Source: Merluccius polli
Taxonomy: Eukaryota > Chordata > Actinopteri > Gadiformes > Merlucciidae
Direction of reading: 5' to 3'
NCBI GenBank assembly: GCA_030340625.1
Contig: JAOPHQ010004605.1
Span: 59,432-123,431, forward strand
Length of the DNA stretch: 64,000 nucleotides
Shown: piece by piece, positions 10,755 through 45,900 of the stretch
How positions within the stretch are numbered: the first letter of the stretch is position 1
How the letters are laid out: the number at the start of each line of letters is the position of its first letter
Program-made: the position numbers and the translations under genes
Notes under the pieces: generated by a model
Seen by the model: the letters and a program-made list of their open reading frames with translations, nothing else
Told to the model about the DNA's origin: nothing
Databases searched by the model: none

Positions 10755-11368
10755 GGGGCCGTATTCACAAAGGATCTTAGCGCTAAAAGTAGCTCTTAAC
10801 TGGCGAATTTAGGAGAAACTCCTAAAAATAATGGGCGTGTCAGTCTTAAATTTAGGACTCCTAATTTTTTTCACTAAGAGCAATTCACAAAGGATCTTAG
10901 GCCTAAAAGTAGCACCTAAGTCTAGGAGAGCTTAAAAGTCCTCGAGAGGACTCCTAACTCACTAAGACCTATTCACAAAGAATCGGAAAATGGCTGCGAG
11001 ACGAAATGTTTTGGAGACAATGGAAGACTGAATTGATCAAGAGATATAGGCTAAACCGTGAGGGTATAAAACTTGTTGTGGAATTAGTGCGGGATGCAAT
11101 AACATCCCCGACTAACAGGAATAACTCGATTAGGAAATAAAATGTTTGGCAACACGATATTTAGCAACAGGGAAAATGCAACTTTGCAATGCCGACGATT
11201 TAGGAATATCGCAACCATCAGTCAGCTATAAACCGAACCATCAACGCGCTCCGTAGACCACATATCAATTCAATTAAATTCAAACTTTATTAAGGACACA
11301 TCTCATGAAAGGTCCATAACACCAACACAACACAATAATAATAAAATAATAAAAATAGAATAAAAAAT

Positions 11369-11411
<43 letters not shown>

Positions 11412-11445
11412 CATGTAGCCTACATACATATATAAATATATACAT

Positions 11446-11476
<31 letters not shown>

Positions 11477-12675
11477 ATTCCACAATGATCATATATTTAC
11501 ATACAGGCTAGAAGAGCTGACAGAGCTCAGTGCAAAGTTGGTTAAGGCTGAAATAATACCATTAATATCATCCAACAGTTTATCCGGTTTCCTTTGGACA
11601 ATTAACAACTACACAGGATCAAAGCCAACTTCATGGCAGCAGGTATGCCGGTGTGGTCGGTGCTGTTGACGGGACGCACATACAAATAATTGCGCCATCA
11701 AAAGATGAGGACGTGTTCGTCAATAGAAACGAAAGTACATTCCACCAACACGCAGATTGTTTTTGATGCAACTTTTAACATTCTTGATGTTGTTGCAAAG
11801 CGGCCTGCAGGGTCTACCCGTGATCCGCGTATTTTAATGGGGAGCGGTCTGAGGCGTGAGGTACCAGTTGGGTGTCTTGCTGGGTGACAGTGGCTATCCC
11901 TGCAAGACGTCTTGACACCCTATCTCAATCCACAACCGGGAGCAGTTAAAGTATAACATGTAAGTGATTACGCGGATTACGCTTAGCCCTATGCGTAAAA
12001 AACATCGTATTAGCTCTTTGTCGCCTTTTATTTGTTGAATCCAGATTTATTATCGTTTACTGTTTTCCTCCATATATGTTAGGGCACACAAAAATACACA
12101 AAAACTTGTGGAGAGAGGATGTGATCACAGTGATCACTGTATGCGCCATTCTCCACAACCGGTATAGGCTGTTATTTAAAGTGTTGAATAGTGGAGATAT
12201 GCTCACTGGATTTAATTGCCTCCTTGAATTAATGCAATTTACGTATTTTTATTGTTTGCTTTTTCTCTCTCTCTTTAACGTGCATATAGGCTACAACGTC
12301 ATTATCGTGGTCTGCACAAACTTGTCATCATGCGTGTATTCTGCTAACTGCACTGTCCATAACTATTTGATAGGGATGTCTAGCCTAGGTATTTCCTTGT
12401 TCTTCGGTGATTCAGTGGGCTCGTTTCCACAGAGACCGCCTGCTCTGAACAACCAATCACCGTACTGACCACTTCCAAACTCGTGCACGAGAATCGACGT
12501 AATCCATAGCAACGGCGCGTCACTCTTAGTTCACTCTTAGTGATTTATCCTTAGTATGAGTAGGTCTCAGCGGCTTTGTGAATAACTTTTAAGAAAAAAC
12601 TCCTACGTAAAATGTTTTAGCGCGAGTTAGGAGCACTCCTAGCGGTAAGATAAAATGCTTTGTGAATACGGCCCC
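10755..12675 (+). mobile_element. Harbinger transposon with decayed transposase (copy 1)
   Basis: The ends GGGGCCGTATTCACAAAG and CTTTGTGAATACGGCCCC are inverted repeats. Inside, 11635-11880 encodes a broken HARBI1-type nuclease segment (GVVGAVDGTH with the first catalytic Asp, then FVNR). ATGGCTGCGAGACGAAATG at 10989 resembles the transposase start. It also carries a (CA)n tract (11370-11476) flanked by an AATTGAATTC-type tail. The same parts occur inverted at 57992-59629. Multiple frameshifts make it non-autonomous. Confidence 0.85.
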
Positions 12676-12849
12676 TGATTTCTATAATTGAAAAAATATC
12701 TGGGGGTTTGTAAAGTCTTGCAGCACTTGAATTTGTGGTAGCTTCAATATTGATTGTATGCTTTTGATTGTTCTAAGCCTCATTCATACACTGCAAGTAC
12801 CTGCCTCATGAATAATGCAAATGTAAAATTGCAATACAAACATGTGGCA

Positions 12850-13065
12850 TAACAACACACCTCTCTGCCACAATCCCAGCTCTCTATTCATCTCACTCTC
12901 TCGCTCCCCTCTCTCTCTCTAACTCATCCTCTCTCTGCCATACGCCTAGCTCTCTCTCCCTTTCTCTCTAACTCATCCTCTCTCTGCCATACGCCTAGCT
13001 CTCTCTCTCCCTTTCCCCCTCTCTCTAACTCATCATTTCTCGGCCACAGTCCCAGCCACAATCAG
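12850..13065. repeat. CT-rich imperfect minisatellite
   Basis: Repeats of CTCTCTCTGCCATACGCCTA followed by GCTCTCTCTCCC and TCTCTAACTCATC, about three to four degenerate units. It lies just downstream of abcc2 exon 20. Confidence 0.75.
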
Positions 13066-13086
13066 GCACTTGCTTCCCTTGCCTAC

Positions 13087-34953
<21,867 letters not shown>

Positions 34954-35025
34954 GGCTCCTCCTGGGGGGTCCGGCTCCTCTCAGATGGACCAAGTCTTGG
35001 TGTCTGAACGCCGGCTCCAGAGACG

Positions 35026-35078
<53 letters not shown>

Positions 35079-35420
35079 GCGCGCGTGCGTGCGTGTGTGT
35101 GGCCGCCAACGACGTGGAGCCATGAAGCGCCTACAAACAGCGCAGACCTCGCAGCCTCTCCATTGAACAGGCAGGACCACCGCAGCCTACATCCAGCGGG
35201 CTCTCAGTTAATGTTTAGCCCAGGACTTAAGCAACTCTTTCTTTAAAGGCCGTCCTGATTCTGACAATAACAATAAAGTCATGAGTGACTCCTCTCTAAA
35301 TAAAAGCCACCGCTCCGCAGTAGTACAGTACTGACCACCACAACACAAGTCCAGTCTCTGCAGAAGAGCGACGCGGGGCGCACGGCTCCTCCCTCGCCTC
35401 AAGGCCGGGAGCTGGGTCTA
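34954..35420 (-). promoter_or_regulatory. abcc2 5' UTR and promoter region
   Basis: Region upstream of the abcc2 ATG. It contains an alternating purine-pyrimidine run at 35029-35100 (CA repeat passing into CGCGCACGCACG on the transcript strand) and no clear TATA box. The transcription start is not determinable here. Confidence 0.4.
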
Positions 35421-35523
35421 GGTCCGGACAGCATGGGGCAGAGGAGTGTGAACGGGACTTACACAAGCAGACCCCTCCTCCCCTCCTCCTGGTCTTTGTG
35501 TTTGTGGGAGCTCGCCATAAAAG

Positions 35524-35564
<41 letters not shown>

Positions 35565-36811
35565 TGGGTGTGTGTGTGGGGGGGGGGGGTATCTGCTATC
35601 TTCAGATGGCGACGCTCCTCTAAAACATGTGCCTACTTGATGCTTGTCAGATTGTGCTTTTCTCTTACATGAACCAACTTCTCTCATTCGACATCTCTCT
35701 CTCTCTCTCTCTCTCATCATCTGTTTCCCATTAGGAACGACCCCCTTAAAGCTACACAGACTCTTAGGTCTGCATTTGATTCAAGGGGTGATTATCACTG
35801 GCAGTCTCCTGTTGCTGAACAAACAAACAACAAATAAAAGCAAATAACATGACATGGGAACTTTGCCTTCATATGTAGATTAGAGATATCTGCTTGTGTG
35901 GTGCGCCTGCTATAAACCCATGGTTTATAGCTGGTCAGAGGTAAAATGCCATCAGATACCCAATGCCTCGTGCAGGTGTGTGTGTGTGTGTGCGTGTTTG
36001 TGTGTGCTAATGATGAGCAAATGTGTTAATGATCGGCAATTCAAAAGGTTTCAATTCATAGACTGTAAACTGAGTTTACAGTCCAACCCCCTCTCGTGTG
36101 TCCCAGTCAAGAGCCAAGGCAAGCAACAACTAATGCATTTAGCAAGATAGTATGATAATTATTCATAGCCTAATATAGTTTAGAATGATCATGTACTGTA
36201 TATCCAGAAAAAGTGTGTGTTAGGAAAATGAAGTGTGTGTTAGGAAAATGAAGGGAAAGGAAATGTTATGTAGAGTGCTACACTCATTGGTTCTGTACTG
36301 TATAGCTGAGGGAACCTGTGTAAGGACATGTTGTGCTGAAATCATTCGCGTGATGACCCTTACCATACAGGCTGTGTCTATTGGTTAATCATTACATCTC
36401 TTTTGACAACATCAGATGGCCTAAAACATGGATGACTCAGCACATGTGAGTGTGTGTGTGTGTGTGTGTGAGACCAAGGATGGCAGCATGACATAGGCAA
36501 AAACTTTAAGGCCCATATTATTGTACATATTATATAAATATTTTTTAGAGGACTGTTTAAAGAGAGAGACAGATAGAGGTCACAATATCACCCAGTACAA
36601 AAAAGTTAACAAAAAATGATACTAAATTAACAAAAAGTTTCTTTCTCCTTCATTTGATAACATTATGAACAGAGAATGTGTTATACTTTATAACTCTGGG
36701 CTAAGCCAAACTTCTGCCTTCATATGTTATGAGATAAAATGTAAAGAGTCCAGAGTCCAGAAGAAAAGAATGGACTGTCAACAAAATTAATCAATACAAA
36801 ATGTATTATAA
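35421..36811. other. abcc2-cutc intergenic region
   Basis: About 1.4 kb without a recognisable gene. It has (TG)n at 35525-35575 running into poly-G, a (CT)n at 35695-35716 and (TG)n at 36447-36470. The apparent ORFs come from these runs. Confidence 0.6.
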
Positions 36812-36817
36812 TTTATT
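36812..36817 (-). terminator. cutc polyadenylation signal
   Basis: TTTATT on the plus strand is AATAAA on the cutc strand, about 132 nt after the stop codon. Confidence 0.6.
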
Positions 36818-36948
36818 CAATTCTGGAAAACCTTCACAAGCTTCATGAGAACGTATTCCAAAGCACACACAAATTATGGCAGTTATGTCAACTTGGATCA
36901 AATCTAACCCAGGATGATATTATATGTAGTCACCGCCACACATTGTTG

Positions 36949-39900
36949 TCACATGGCGTTTCTGGCGATTGCATTGAGGGTGCGAACCTTGCTCGCATCT
37001 GCCACCTTCAGGCCATACTCAGGGGCTGAAAAAGAGGATCCCATCGTCACACAGCTGTTCCTGTGTGATAGAGCACATCATTTGTTATGTTACGATGCAA
37101 GAAAATTAAGGAGCAGGTAGGGAGTTAGTAGCCTGGCTCCGCCCACCTACGTACTTCCGCTCAAATTTCATTTCACTCAGTACTAAGGTCTGGCGATGCT
37201 ACTATATTAGAACGATTTCTTTTCCCCAAAATCTGCGGTCCAATCAGCGAACAGGAGGCGCGGCCTGAGAACAGTGACGTAGAGGTCGTGCACGAATTTC
37301 AGTTATTGAGCGTAAGTACGGAGGCGGGCGGAGGCTAATGCTAATGCTCACTGCATCTGCCGTTTGTATACTGCGCGCAACGTGGTTTCTGGCGCATGAA
37401 ATACGTCACGACCAAACGTTAGCGATTGGTTAAGGCAGATCCAGAGTGGCACTGGGCAGAGCCAATAGGTTTTAAACTTCAACAGCACCCGCCTTCAAGT
37501 GAGACATCGTTTGTCTCTACAGCATTGCTAGACCTTTAGTATGAATGAAATGAGTACCAAGGTCTAGTTAGGACTAGGCTAGGGAGTTAGGCCTCTTGCT
37601 CAAGGATCTGTGGTAGACTGTGGACACTGGGGTTTGAACACAGAACCTTTCGGCTGGGAGTCTAAAACCCTAATACTTAGAACGTCTGCTCCCAACACAC
37701 ACAAATGGCACCAACAAATCAGTTGGTTCCTTGAAATATAGCTGGTGACTCTTTTTGTGTCACCCATATCAATAATCTGTTAAGTTGAAACCCACCTAAA
37801 CTTCATGGCGGAGTCTCGACTGGATCGAGCCGAGCAGTGAACCTCCCGAGCCCCGGACCCTTCAAGGATTCTCTGGAGGTTCCTCTCTGTGATGCCACCT
37901 CCTGAGAAACATAACAGACATTACAAAATGTCACATCTAGAATTTGAGTGGCAATCTTGTCCCTAGGCCAACATTTTGTATTATTGGGCAACAACCAGCT
38001 ATGTCAATCAATGTTGATGATGTCTGTCCTCTGCCTGTCATTGCTATTGCCAAAAATGTTGGAGAAAACAAACAAACTTGGAAATAGTCTAACCGATGTC
38101 ACTGATGAACGGCCACTCAGGTCCTTACTCTAACCAAACACTGCAAAGCTTACCACAGTCAACACAACTGTGTCTTTTGCAGTCTTTTGGATGCAGCACT
38201 TTCATGATGCGTAGCAGTAAGTAAGTTATTTCGTAACTGTGTGGAGGATGAATGGAGGGCTACCTGTGATAACATCAGAAACCTGAGGCAAACGTTGGCC
38301 AACTGCAACCTGGTAAAAAATATATCGAGCCAGAGGGCTTAAATATATTCATGTTTTATTATTTTTCTCTTTAGTGCTGACGTGTGCTGCTGTTAGAGCT
38401 TTTCCCTCACTGGGACAAATTAAAGGGGTAGTTCGGAATTTTGGACATAGGACCTCATTCCCAAGTCAGCCAGTGTGTTATTTATCATTGGAGACGTTTT
38501 CAACAAATTTCATGCAGTCCTTCTAGTTGCACAGTTCGCTGGTGCTAAGCTAGCGCAAGTCAACGGTATCGACTAGCCTGCCAATAAAAACAGTCTTACC
38601 CACTCCACAGTACACCCAAGGCAAATCAATTATAACGCCAGACTATCGATGTAAATGTCTGTGTTGATAGAATAATGTTAGAAATAAAACAAACCTTGCA
38701 TTGCATGAATCATCACAGTTTGAGGGACTAGTTTCTCAGCAGCAGCGGAATTTTACTTTGCTCAGGTTAGTTGTGCAAGTTCAGTGCAGTTCTGAGCAAT
38801 GACAGTGGCAGGTAAACAAACTACTATAGAGCCGGTAACCTAGGTAATATCACTCCGCCGCTGCCATAGCCTACTACCAGGAAGTATAACGCTGCTGCTG
38901 AGACACTCAAAAGTCCCTCAAAATGCAACGCCATGCAAGGTTGGTTTTATTTCTAACATTATTCTATCAACAGACATTTACATCGATAGTCTGGCGTTAT
39001 AATTGATTTGCCTTGGGTGCACTGTGGAGTGGGTAAGACTGTTTTTATTGGCAGGCTAGTCGTTACCGTTGACTTGCGCTAGCTTAGCACCAGCGAACTG
39101 TGCAACTAGAAGGACTGCATGACATTTGTTGAAAACGTCTCCAATGATAAATAACACACTGGCTGACTTGGAAATGAGGTCCTATGTCCAAAATTCCGAA
39201 CTACCCCTTTAAGTACCCATCAATCAATCGACTATCAAATAACCAAAGCCCCATATCACACAGTCTTTAAAGTACCTAATTTACCCATTATATACCTCAT
39301 GATGAATATGGTGAAAGAAAACCCACTGGCTGGCACTCACCTGGCATAATGGCAATTCTTCCTTTAGCCTGTGTGCAAAAGATTATGATTAGAAAAACAT
39401 GTACAGAACAGAGACACGTAGAAAGGGACTCCACGCTACCGCTTCATGAATACCGGTATGCAAGTATGTACATGCATACGGTATTTGCCACTTGGTGGAT
39501 GCTTTCATCCAAAGCGTCTGACAATACAATGAGTGCATACATTCGTAGCCCCTCACCCCTAGCAATGTTAATGCCATACTCCACCAGGGGAGCTAGACAG
39601 GAAAACATGTCCACATCATCCATACCTCATTTACCAGACGCTTGATGACAGGCAGTCCCTCCAACGCGGAGCAATCACACCCGCTTGTGAGCAGCCGATG
39701 AAACCCCAGATACACCAGCGTCTCCAGGGCCGCCTCAGGTTCTTGGACCATGTCGAACGCTGCAGGGAGAGACACCTTGTCAATACATGTGGATTCATCA
39801 ACCGATACAAAGACGAGTCTACAAGTCTAGCGTGTACGTTTTTATAGAATAAGTCAACACTTGAAGTTATTCTCTGTATTGTCTACTTTTTGGTGGCTGA

Positions 39901-42900
39901 TGCTGTGGAGTGGCTTTAGATTGTGAGCTTCATATGTAAATATATATCTTCGAAATTATTAAAAGCTAATATGTTTAATTAGACAAACGTTCCTATTTGA
40001 ACAGAAATTACCTCTGTGGAAGGTGACGGGAAGAGGACGAGAAAGAGCTGTGGATAAAACAGAAACATTTGTTAATAATTAATTAAGAGTAAAACATTAA
40101 CACTTTGTAAGAGTTCAGTAAAACAGTAAAAGCTCTGTAAAGACAGTAAAAAACGTATGTAAGGTCATTATTGGTAAAACGTATGACTCCTTTCATCATG
40201 ACATCATACATAATGTTACCTGAGCAAGTGCATTCCAAAGATGTAATCTTTAACTGTCCTCTTTGCCAGATGGATAAGAGTGTAGGCCTGTCTATTCACT
40301 GTGTCACAAAATAGTGAACACATATTATTGCCATTTATTTCAATAACATTCTTCTTACTCGATTGCTTTGTCGGCTACAACCCACGTCCAGTATGGTAAA
40401 CACTGTTTATTTGCTCAAAACCTTTCCATGCTGACGCTTAGGACGAGAACATAGTGGGGCCAGGATAGTGTAGTAGCTGGGGTGTTCGACTCCCAGACAA
40501 AAGGTTCTGGGTTAGATTGCCAATGTCCACAGCCATCTGTATCTTAATACACTTGGTGTTTCCTCTAGGATTTTTTTCTGCAGCGGGGGGGGGGAAGGGT
40601 TTTGTTATATCTGGGTGGTGAGCATGTGCAACTGGCGTACAGAGGGAATAGCAATACATTTAAAAATATGAAATAAAATGACACTTCACTACAAAACAAA
40701 CTTTAGAACATATTTATTGTCATACGTAATGCCTCTTTGACCAACTACTTAGTCATTTGAAAAACTTCTTGGTTAAATACAAACATATTTATTTATTTAC
40801 TATATTGATTCATTTATATATTTATATAATATATATTTATATAACCCTTATTTTTTATGGATTTATTTTATAGCCATATTTATTTATTTAATATTGACTT
40901 AAATGGCAGTCCATACATATCTGTGGTCCAGGAGCTTTTGTAGCTTGGACATTTTCCAACCGAGCTTGAATTCTTAATGCTTAATTCTTTGCGCATTCTT
41001 GTTTGCAACAAAGCAAAAGTATGCAACGGTCCTGTAATGTACGTTACCGTTACGTGTTTTTTCTTAAGCCACTCCGGTTGGACACACAGGGGAACAGGAG
41101 AAATGCTTTGGCACCTGCTGCTAATGTTCAGCTGCATAAATATGTCATAAGCTTTATATCACATCCTGATATTCCTGCTTAAAATCAAAATCTGTGTTGG
41201 ATGTTACAGGAACTTATTTAAAAATTGAGAATCACAATGTAACAAGTGGAAAAATCACCGCGTTCAGGGCTGTAACGATATGCGTATCGAAACCGAAATC
41301 GCAACACTCAGAGCCACGAACCTGTCTCGCGGTGTGAGAAGGCAGAATCGCGACACGCCCTTTCTAACTCCCAGGTATTCTTCCAGTCCAGATCCAGCCA
41401 CATGATATGAGCTGTTAGTGCTTTTCAAATTACTATTATTTTTATTTGACATTTATATTTTAAAATACGTAGGCTAGGGGTATCAAATTATCGCGTTAAT
41501 TGCGATCAATTAATTACAGTCATGTTTAGCGCGTTATGTTTTTTAATCGCGTTAATCTAATTTTTAATCTCTAACTTTACTGTTTCTGTGCTGCTTTACA
41601 GATAATACAATAACATTTTTACAAGCACACGCACGAAGCGGGCCACCTATTAACGGTATGGACCAAGCGGTTCTGGACCAGGAAGGAGACATGAACACTT
41701 TTAATAATCATATTTAACCATATAACTGCGCACAACTTTATTTAAAAGCAATCAAATGGAAAACATGTTTGTATTTTGGTGTCCGGTGCGTGTGGATGTG
41801 CGGCTCCTTCGGCGGAGCAGTTCATGTTATTAGCGGAGTCCGGGAGGGTTCACCTTCACGGGTGTAGTTACTAGGGATGTGCGACTATTGTCTTAAAAAA
41901 TAAGTGTTTTTTAAAGTTAGAAAGATATTAGATATTCAACCGATATTCACGCTCCGAATTACAGCGATCAGACACGGGGAACTAAAGACGCGATCACCGG
42001 TATAAGTCCCGCATGTCTAGCGGTGTCTACCTACCTAGGTGTATACCTGCCCAGGTGTCTATTTTGTTACAGAAAATAGAGAAATCTTTGGTTATTTATT
42101 TATTTATTTTTGCTAACTTTAATATTATTCTTTCTGTTCAAATCTGTTCACAGTGTTCCAAATTATTTGTTATTAAATGTTACATACATTGTTATATAAG
42201 TAAATGTTGTTTAAATAAAATGTTTTTTAAATTGAAAAAAAATCGTGGGATGTATCGAACCGTGGGTCAAAAATCGTGATACAAACCGAATCGTGAGTTG
42301 GTGTATCGTTACAGCCCTACCGCGTTGATAGTTTTGTTTGTCACCAGTTGGCAAGAAGCGCAGCTTTATCATTCATTTATTCTCTCTCCAGGTGAAATAT
42401 AGTCCCTGTTTTGTTTTTGGAAGAGCTGGTGCATCACCAGTTCCCAACTGCAGGCGTAACGTTAGCGTAAGCATCTCTCCCGCTGCAATAGCCACTTACG
42501 GCTTCACGTCGCTGCTCGTTGCAGCGATGTGAGCGGCCCAGTTTCAGAAAGTTATCTAGATAGGATTGTTTTGCAAGCAGTTGATTGGTGAATATACCGT
42601 TGCCAACAGGCTAATGGGGCGAAACAGATTCATAAACTACATCTCCCAACTTCTACTGGAATGTGTGAAGTGTGATATTGGCAGCTATTTCCTTGGTCAG
42701 TTGCCAGACCTATGGTGCTGTGTGTGTGAAAGCCTTTTACTTCAAAAATAGAAATTCCAAGTCACATTCGCACTAGGGAATTTTTACTGACAGATGGGAG
42801 CGAAATGGTCACATTGTAGAGCCCTGCCTGTCACTGTTCCAGTTGCTCATCTGGTTGAGTTCAGTGGAGCAGCTGTGCAGAGTCATAATTGCGACTTCAT

Positions 42901-45900
42901 GACATTTCATACAATTCTGAAGCAAAATGAATATAATGGAAACCCGGCCACAGTAAGTTGCTTTGGATACAAGTGGCTTACAGTAATAAATAGTGTACTA
43001 GAAAATAGTGTCTAAATAGCTGATCTAATGCTTGCTGAGTATATTTACACCCCAGTTGTCATGTCATGAGCGGCAGATACAAAAGGAGAGCTACAGTATA
43101 TTGTAGCTATAATTGTAGGACTAAAAACTCAAATGTACCCAGTAACTCCATACAGAGCTCTGCATCCACCCGTCCGTCCTCCGTCAGGGCCCCTAGCACC
43201 AGTCCATCCGCTCCGTGGCTCTTCATCAGTTGGATGTCCTTCCTCATCACCTCCACCTCCTGCTCCGAGTACAGGAAGTCCCCTCCTCGTGGGCGAATCA
43301 TCACATAGATCGGGACTTTGACATTCTGCTTCACCACCTGTAGAAGTCCTGAACCAGACCGCAGAGAGAGGAAGGTTGTGAAGCCGTTTGGCATGCAGGG
43401 TGGTTACCTGATGAGTTTTTTGTTATTCCAAATCTTGCTTAGACAGCATAAAATTAATGTTAATATTAATTGGTTTAGATTTCAGAGTTATTACGGGATA
43501 TTATATGATATGTTATCCATGTTCAATGATGGAACATTTGCTGATGCAATGAGAAAACGATTAATCATTTTGATATATCATTGTGACATCCGGCCATCCG
43601 TTTTCTGCCGCTTATCCGGGGTCGGGTCGCGGGGGCAGCAGCCTAAGCAGGGAAGCCCAGACTTCCCTCTCCCCAGCCACTTCGTCCAGCTCTTCCTGGG
43701 GGATCCCAAGGCGTTCCCCGGCCAACCGAGAGACATAGTCTCTCCAGCATGTCCTGGGTCTTCCCCGGGGTCTCCTACCAGTGGGACGTGCCCTGAACAC
43801 CTCACCAGGGAGGCGTCTGGGAGGCATCCTAACTAGATGCCAGAGCCACCTCATCTGGCTTCTCTCAACGCGGAGGAGTAGCGGGTCTACTCCGAGCTCC
43901 TGCCGGATGACCGAGCTTCTCACCCTATCTCTAAGGGAGAGCCCAGCCACCCTGCGGAGGAAGCTCATTTCGGCCGCTTGCACCCGCAATCTAGTTCTTT
44001 CGGTCGTGACCATAGGTGAGGGCAGGAACGAAGATCGACTGGTAAATCCAGAGCTTTGCCTTTTGGCTCAGCTCCCTCTTCACCACGACGGATCCATGCA
44101 GAGTCCGCGTTAGTGCAGACGCTGCACCGATCTGCCTGTCGATCTCCCGCTCCAGCCTCACTCATGAACAAGACCCCGAGGTACTTGAACTCCTCCACTT
44201 GGGGCAGGATCTCATTCCTGACCCGGAGAGTGCACTCCACCCTTTTCCGGTTGAGGACCATGGACTCGAATTTGGAGGTGCTGATTCCCATCCCGGCTGC
44301 TTTACACTCGGCTGCGAACCGGTCCAGCGAGAGTTGGAGGTCACGGTCTGATGAAGCCAACAGGACCACGTCATCCGCAAAAAGCAGTGACCCAATCCTG
44401 AGGTCACCAAACCGGACCCCCTCAACGCCCTGGCTGCGCCTAGAAATCCTGTCCATAAAAATTATAAACAGGATTGGTGACAAAGGGCAGCCCTGGCGGA
44501 GTCCAACCCTCACTGGAAACAAGTCCGACTTATTACCGGCAATGCGGACCAAGCTCTGACACCGGTCATACAGGGAACGGACAGCGCGTATCAGGGGGTC
44601 CGATACCCCCACAGGACTCCCCGAGGGACACGGTCGAATGCCTTCTCCAAGTCCACAAAACACATGTGGACTGGTTGGGCAAACTCCCATGCACCCTCAA
44701 AGATCCTGCAGAGGGTGTAGAGCTGGTCCACTGTTCCACGACCTGGACGAAAACCACATTGCTCCTCCTGAATCCGAGGTTCGACTATCCGACGGACCCT
44801 CCTTTCCAGCACCCCCGAATAGACCTTACCAGGAAGGCTGAGGAGTGTGATCCCCCTATAGTTGGAACACACCCTCCGGTCCCCCTTCTTAAAAAGAGGG
44901 ACCACCACCCCAGTCTGCCAATCCAGAGGCACTGCCCCCGATGTCCACGCAATGCTGCAGAGTCGTGTCAACCATGACAGCCCCACAACATCCAGGGTCT
45001 TAAGGAACTCCGGGCGGACCTCATCCACCCCCGGGGCCCTGCCACCGAGGAGCTTCCTGACCACCTCGGCAACCTCAGCCCCAGAGATAGGAGAGCCCAC
45101 ACCCGAGTCCCCAGGCCATGCTTCCTTACCGGAAGGCGTGTCGGTGGGATTGAGGAGGTCTTCGAAGTATTCCTTCCACCGAACGTCCCGAGTCGAGGTC
45201 AGCAGCGCACCGTCTCCACCATACATAGTGTTGACGATGCACTGCTTCCCCCTCTTGAGACGCTGGATGGTGGTCCAGAACCTCTTCGAAGCCGTCCAGA
45301 AGTCGTTCTCCATGGCCTCACCGAACTCCTCCATGTCCGGGTTTTTGCCTCAGCGACCGCCGCAGCTGCGCTCCGCTTGGCCTGCCGGTACCTGCCTGCT
45401 GCCTCCGGAGTCCCACAGGCCAAAAAGGTCCTATAGGACTCCTTCTTCAGTTTGACGGCATCCCTCACCGCCGGTGTCCACCAGCGGGTTCGGGAATTGC
45501 CGCCACTGCAGGCACCGACCACCTTGCGGCCACAGCTCCGGTCGGCCGCCTTAACAATGGAGGCGCGGAACATGGCCCACTCGGACTCAATGTCCCCCGC
45601 CTCCCCAGGTACATGGTCAAAGCTCTCCCGGAGGTGGGAGTTGAAGCTCTCTTTGACAGGAGACTCTGCTAGATGTTCCCAGCAGACCCTCACAATGTGT
45701 TTGGGTCTGCCAGGTCTGACCGGCATCCTCCCCCACCATCGCAGCCAACTCACCACCAGGTGGTGATCAGTTGACAGCTCCGCCCCTCTCTTCGCCCGAG
45801 TGTCCAAGACATGCGGCCGCAAGTCCGACGACACGACTACAAAGTCAATCATCGAACTGTGGCCTAGGGTGTCCTGGTGCCAAGTGCACATATGGACACC

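Noticed and set aside
11690..11887. Intact transposase gene in Harbinger copy 1
   Set aside because: The frame breaks around the first catalytic block and lacks the second Asp and Glu; it is a fragment.
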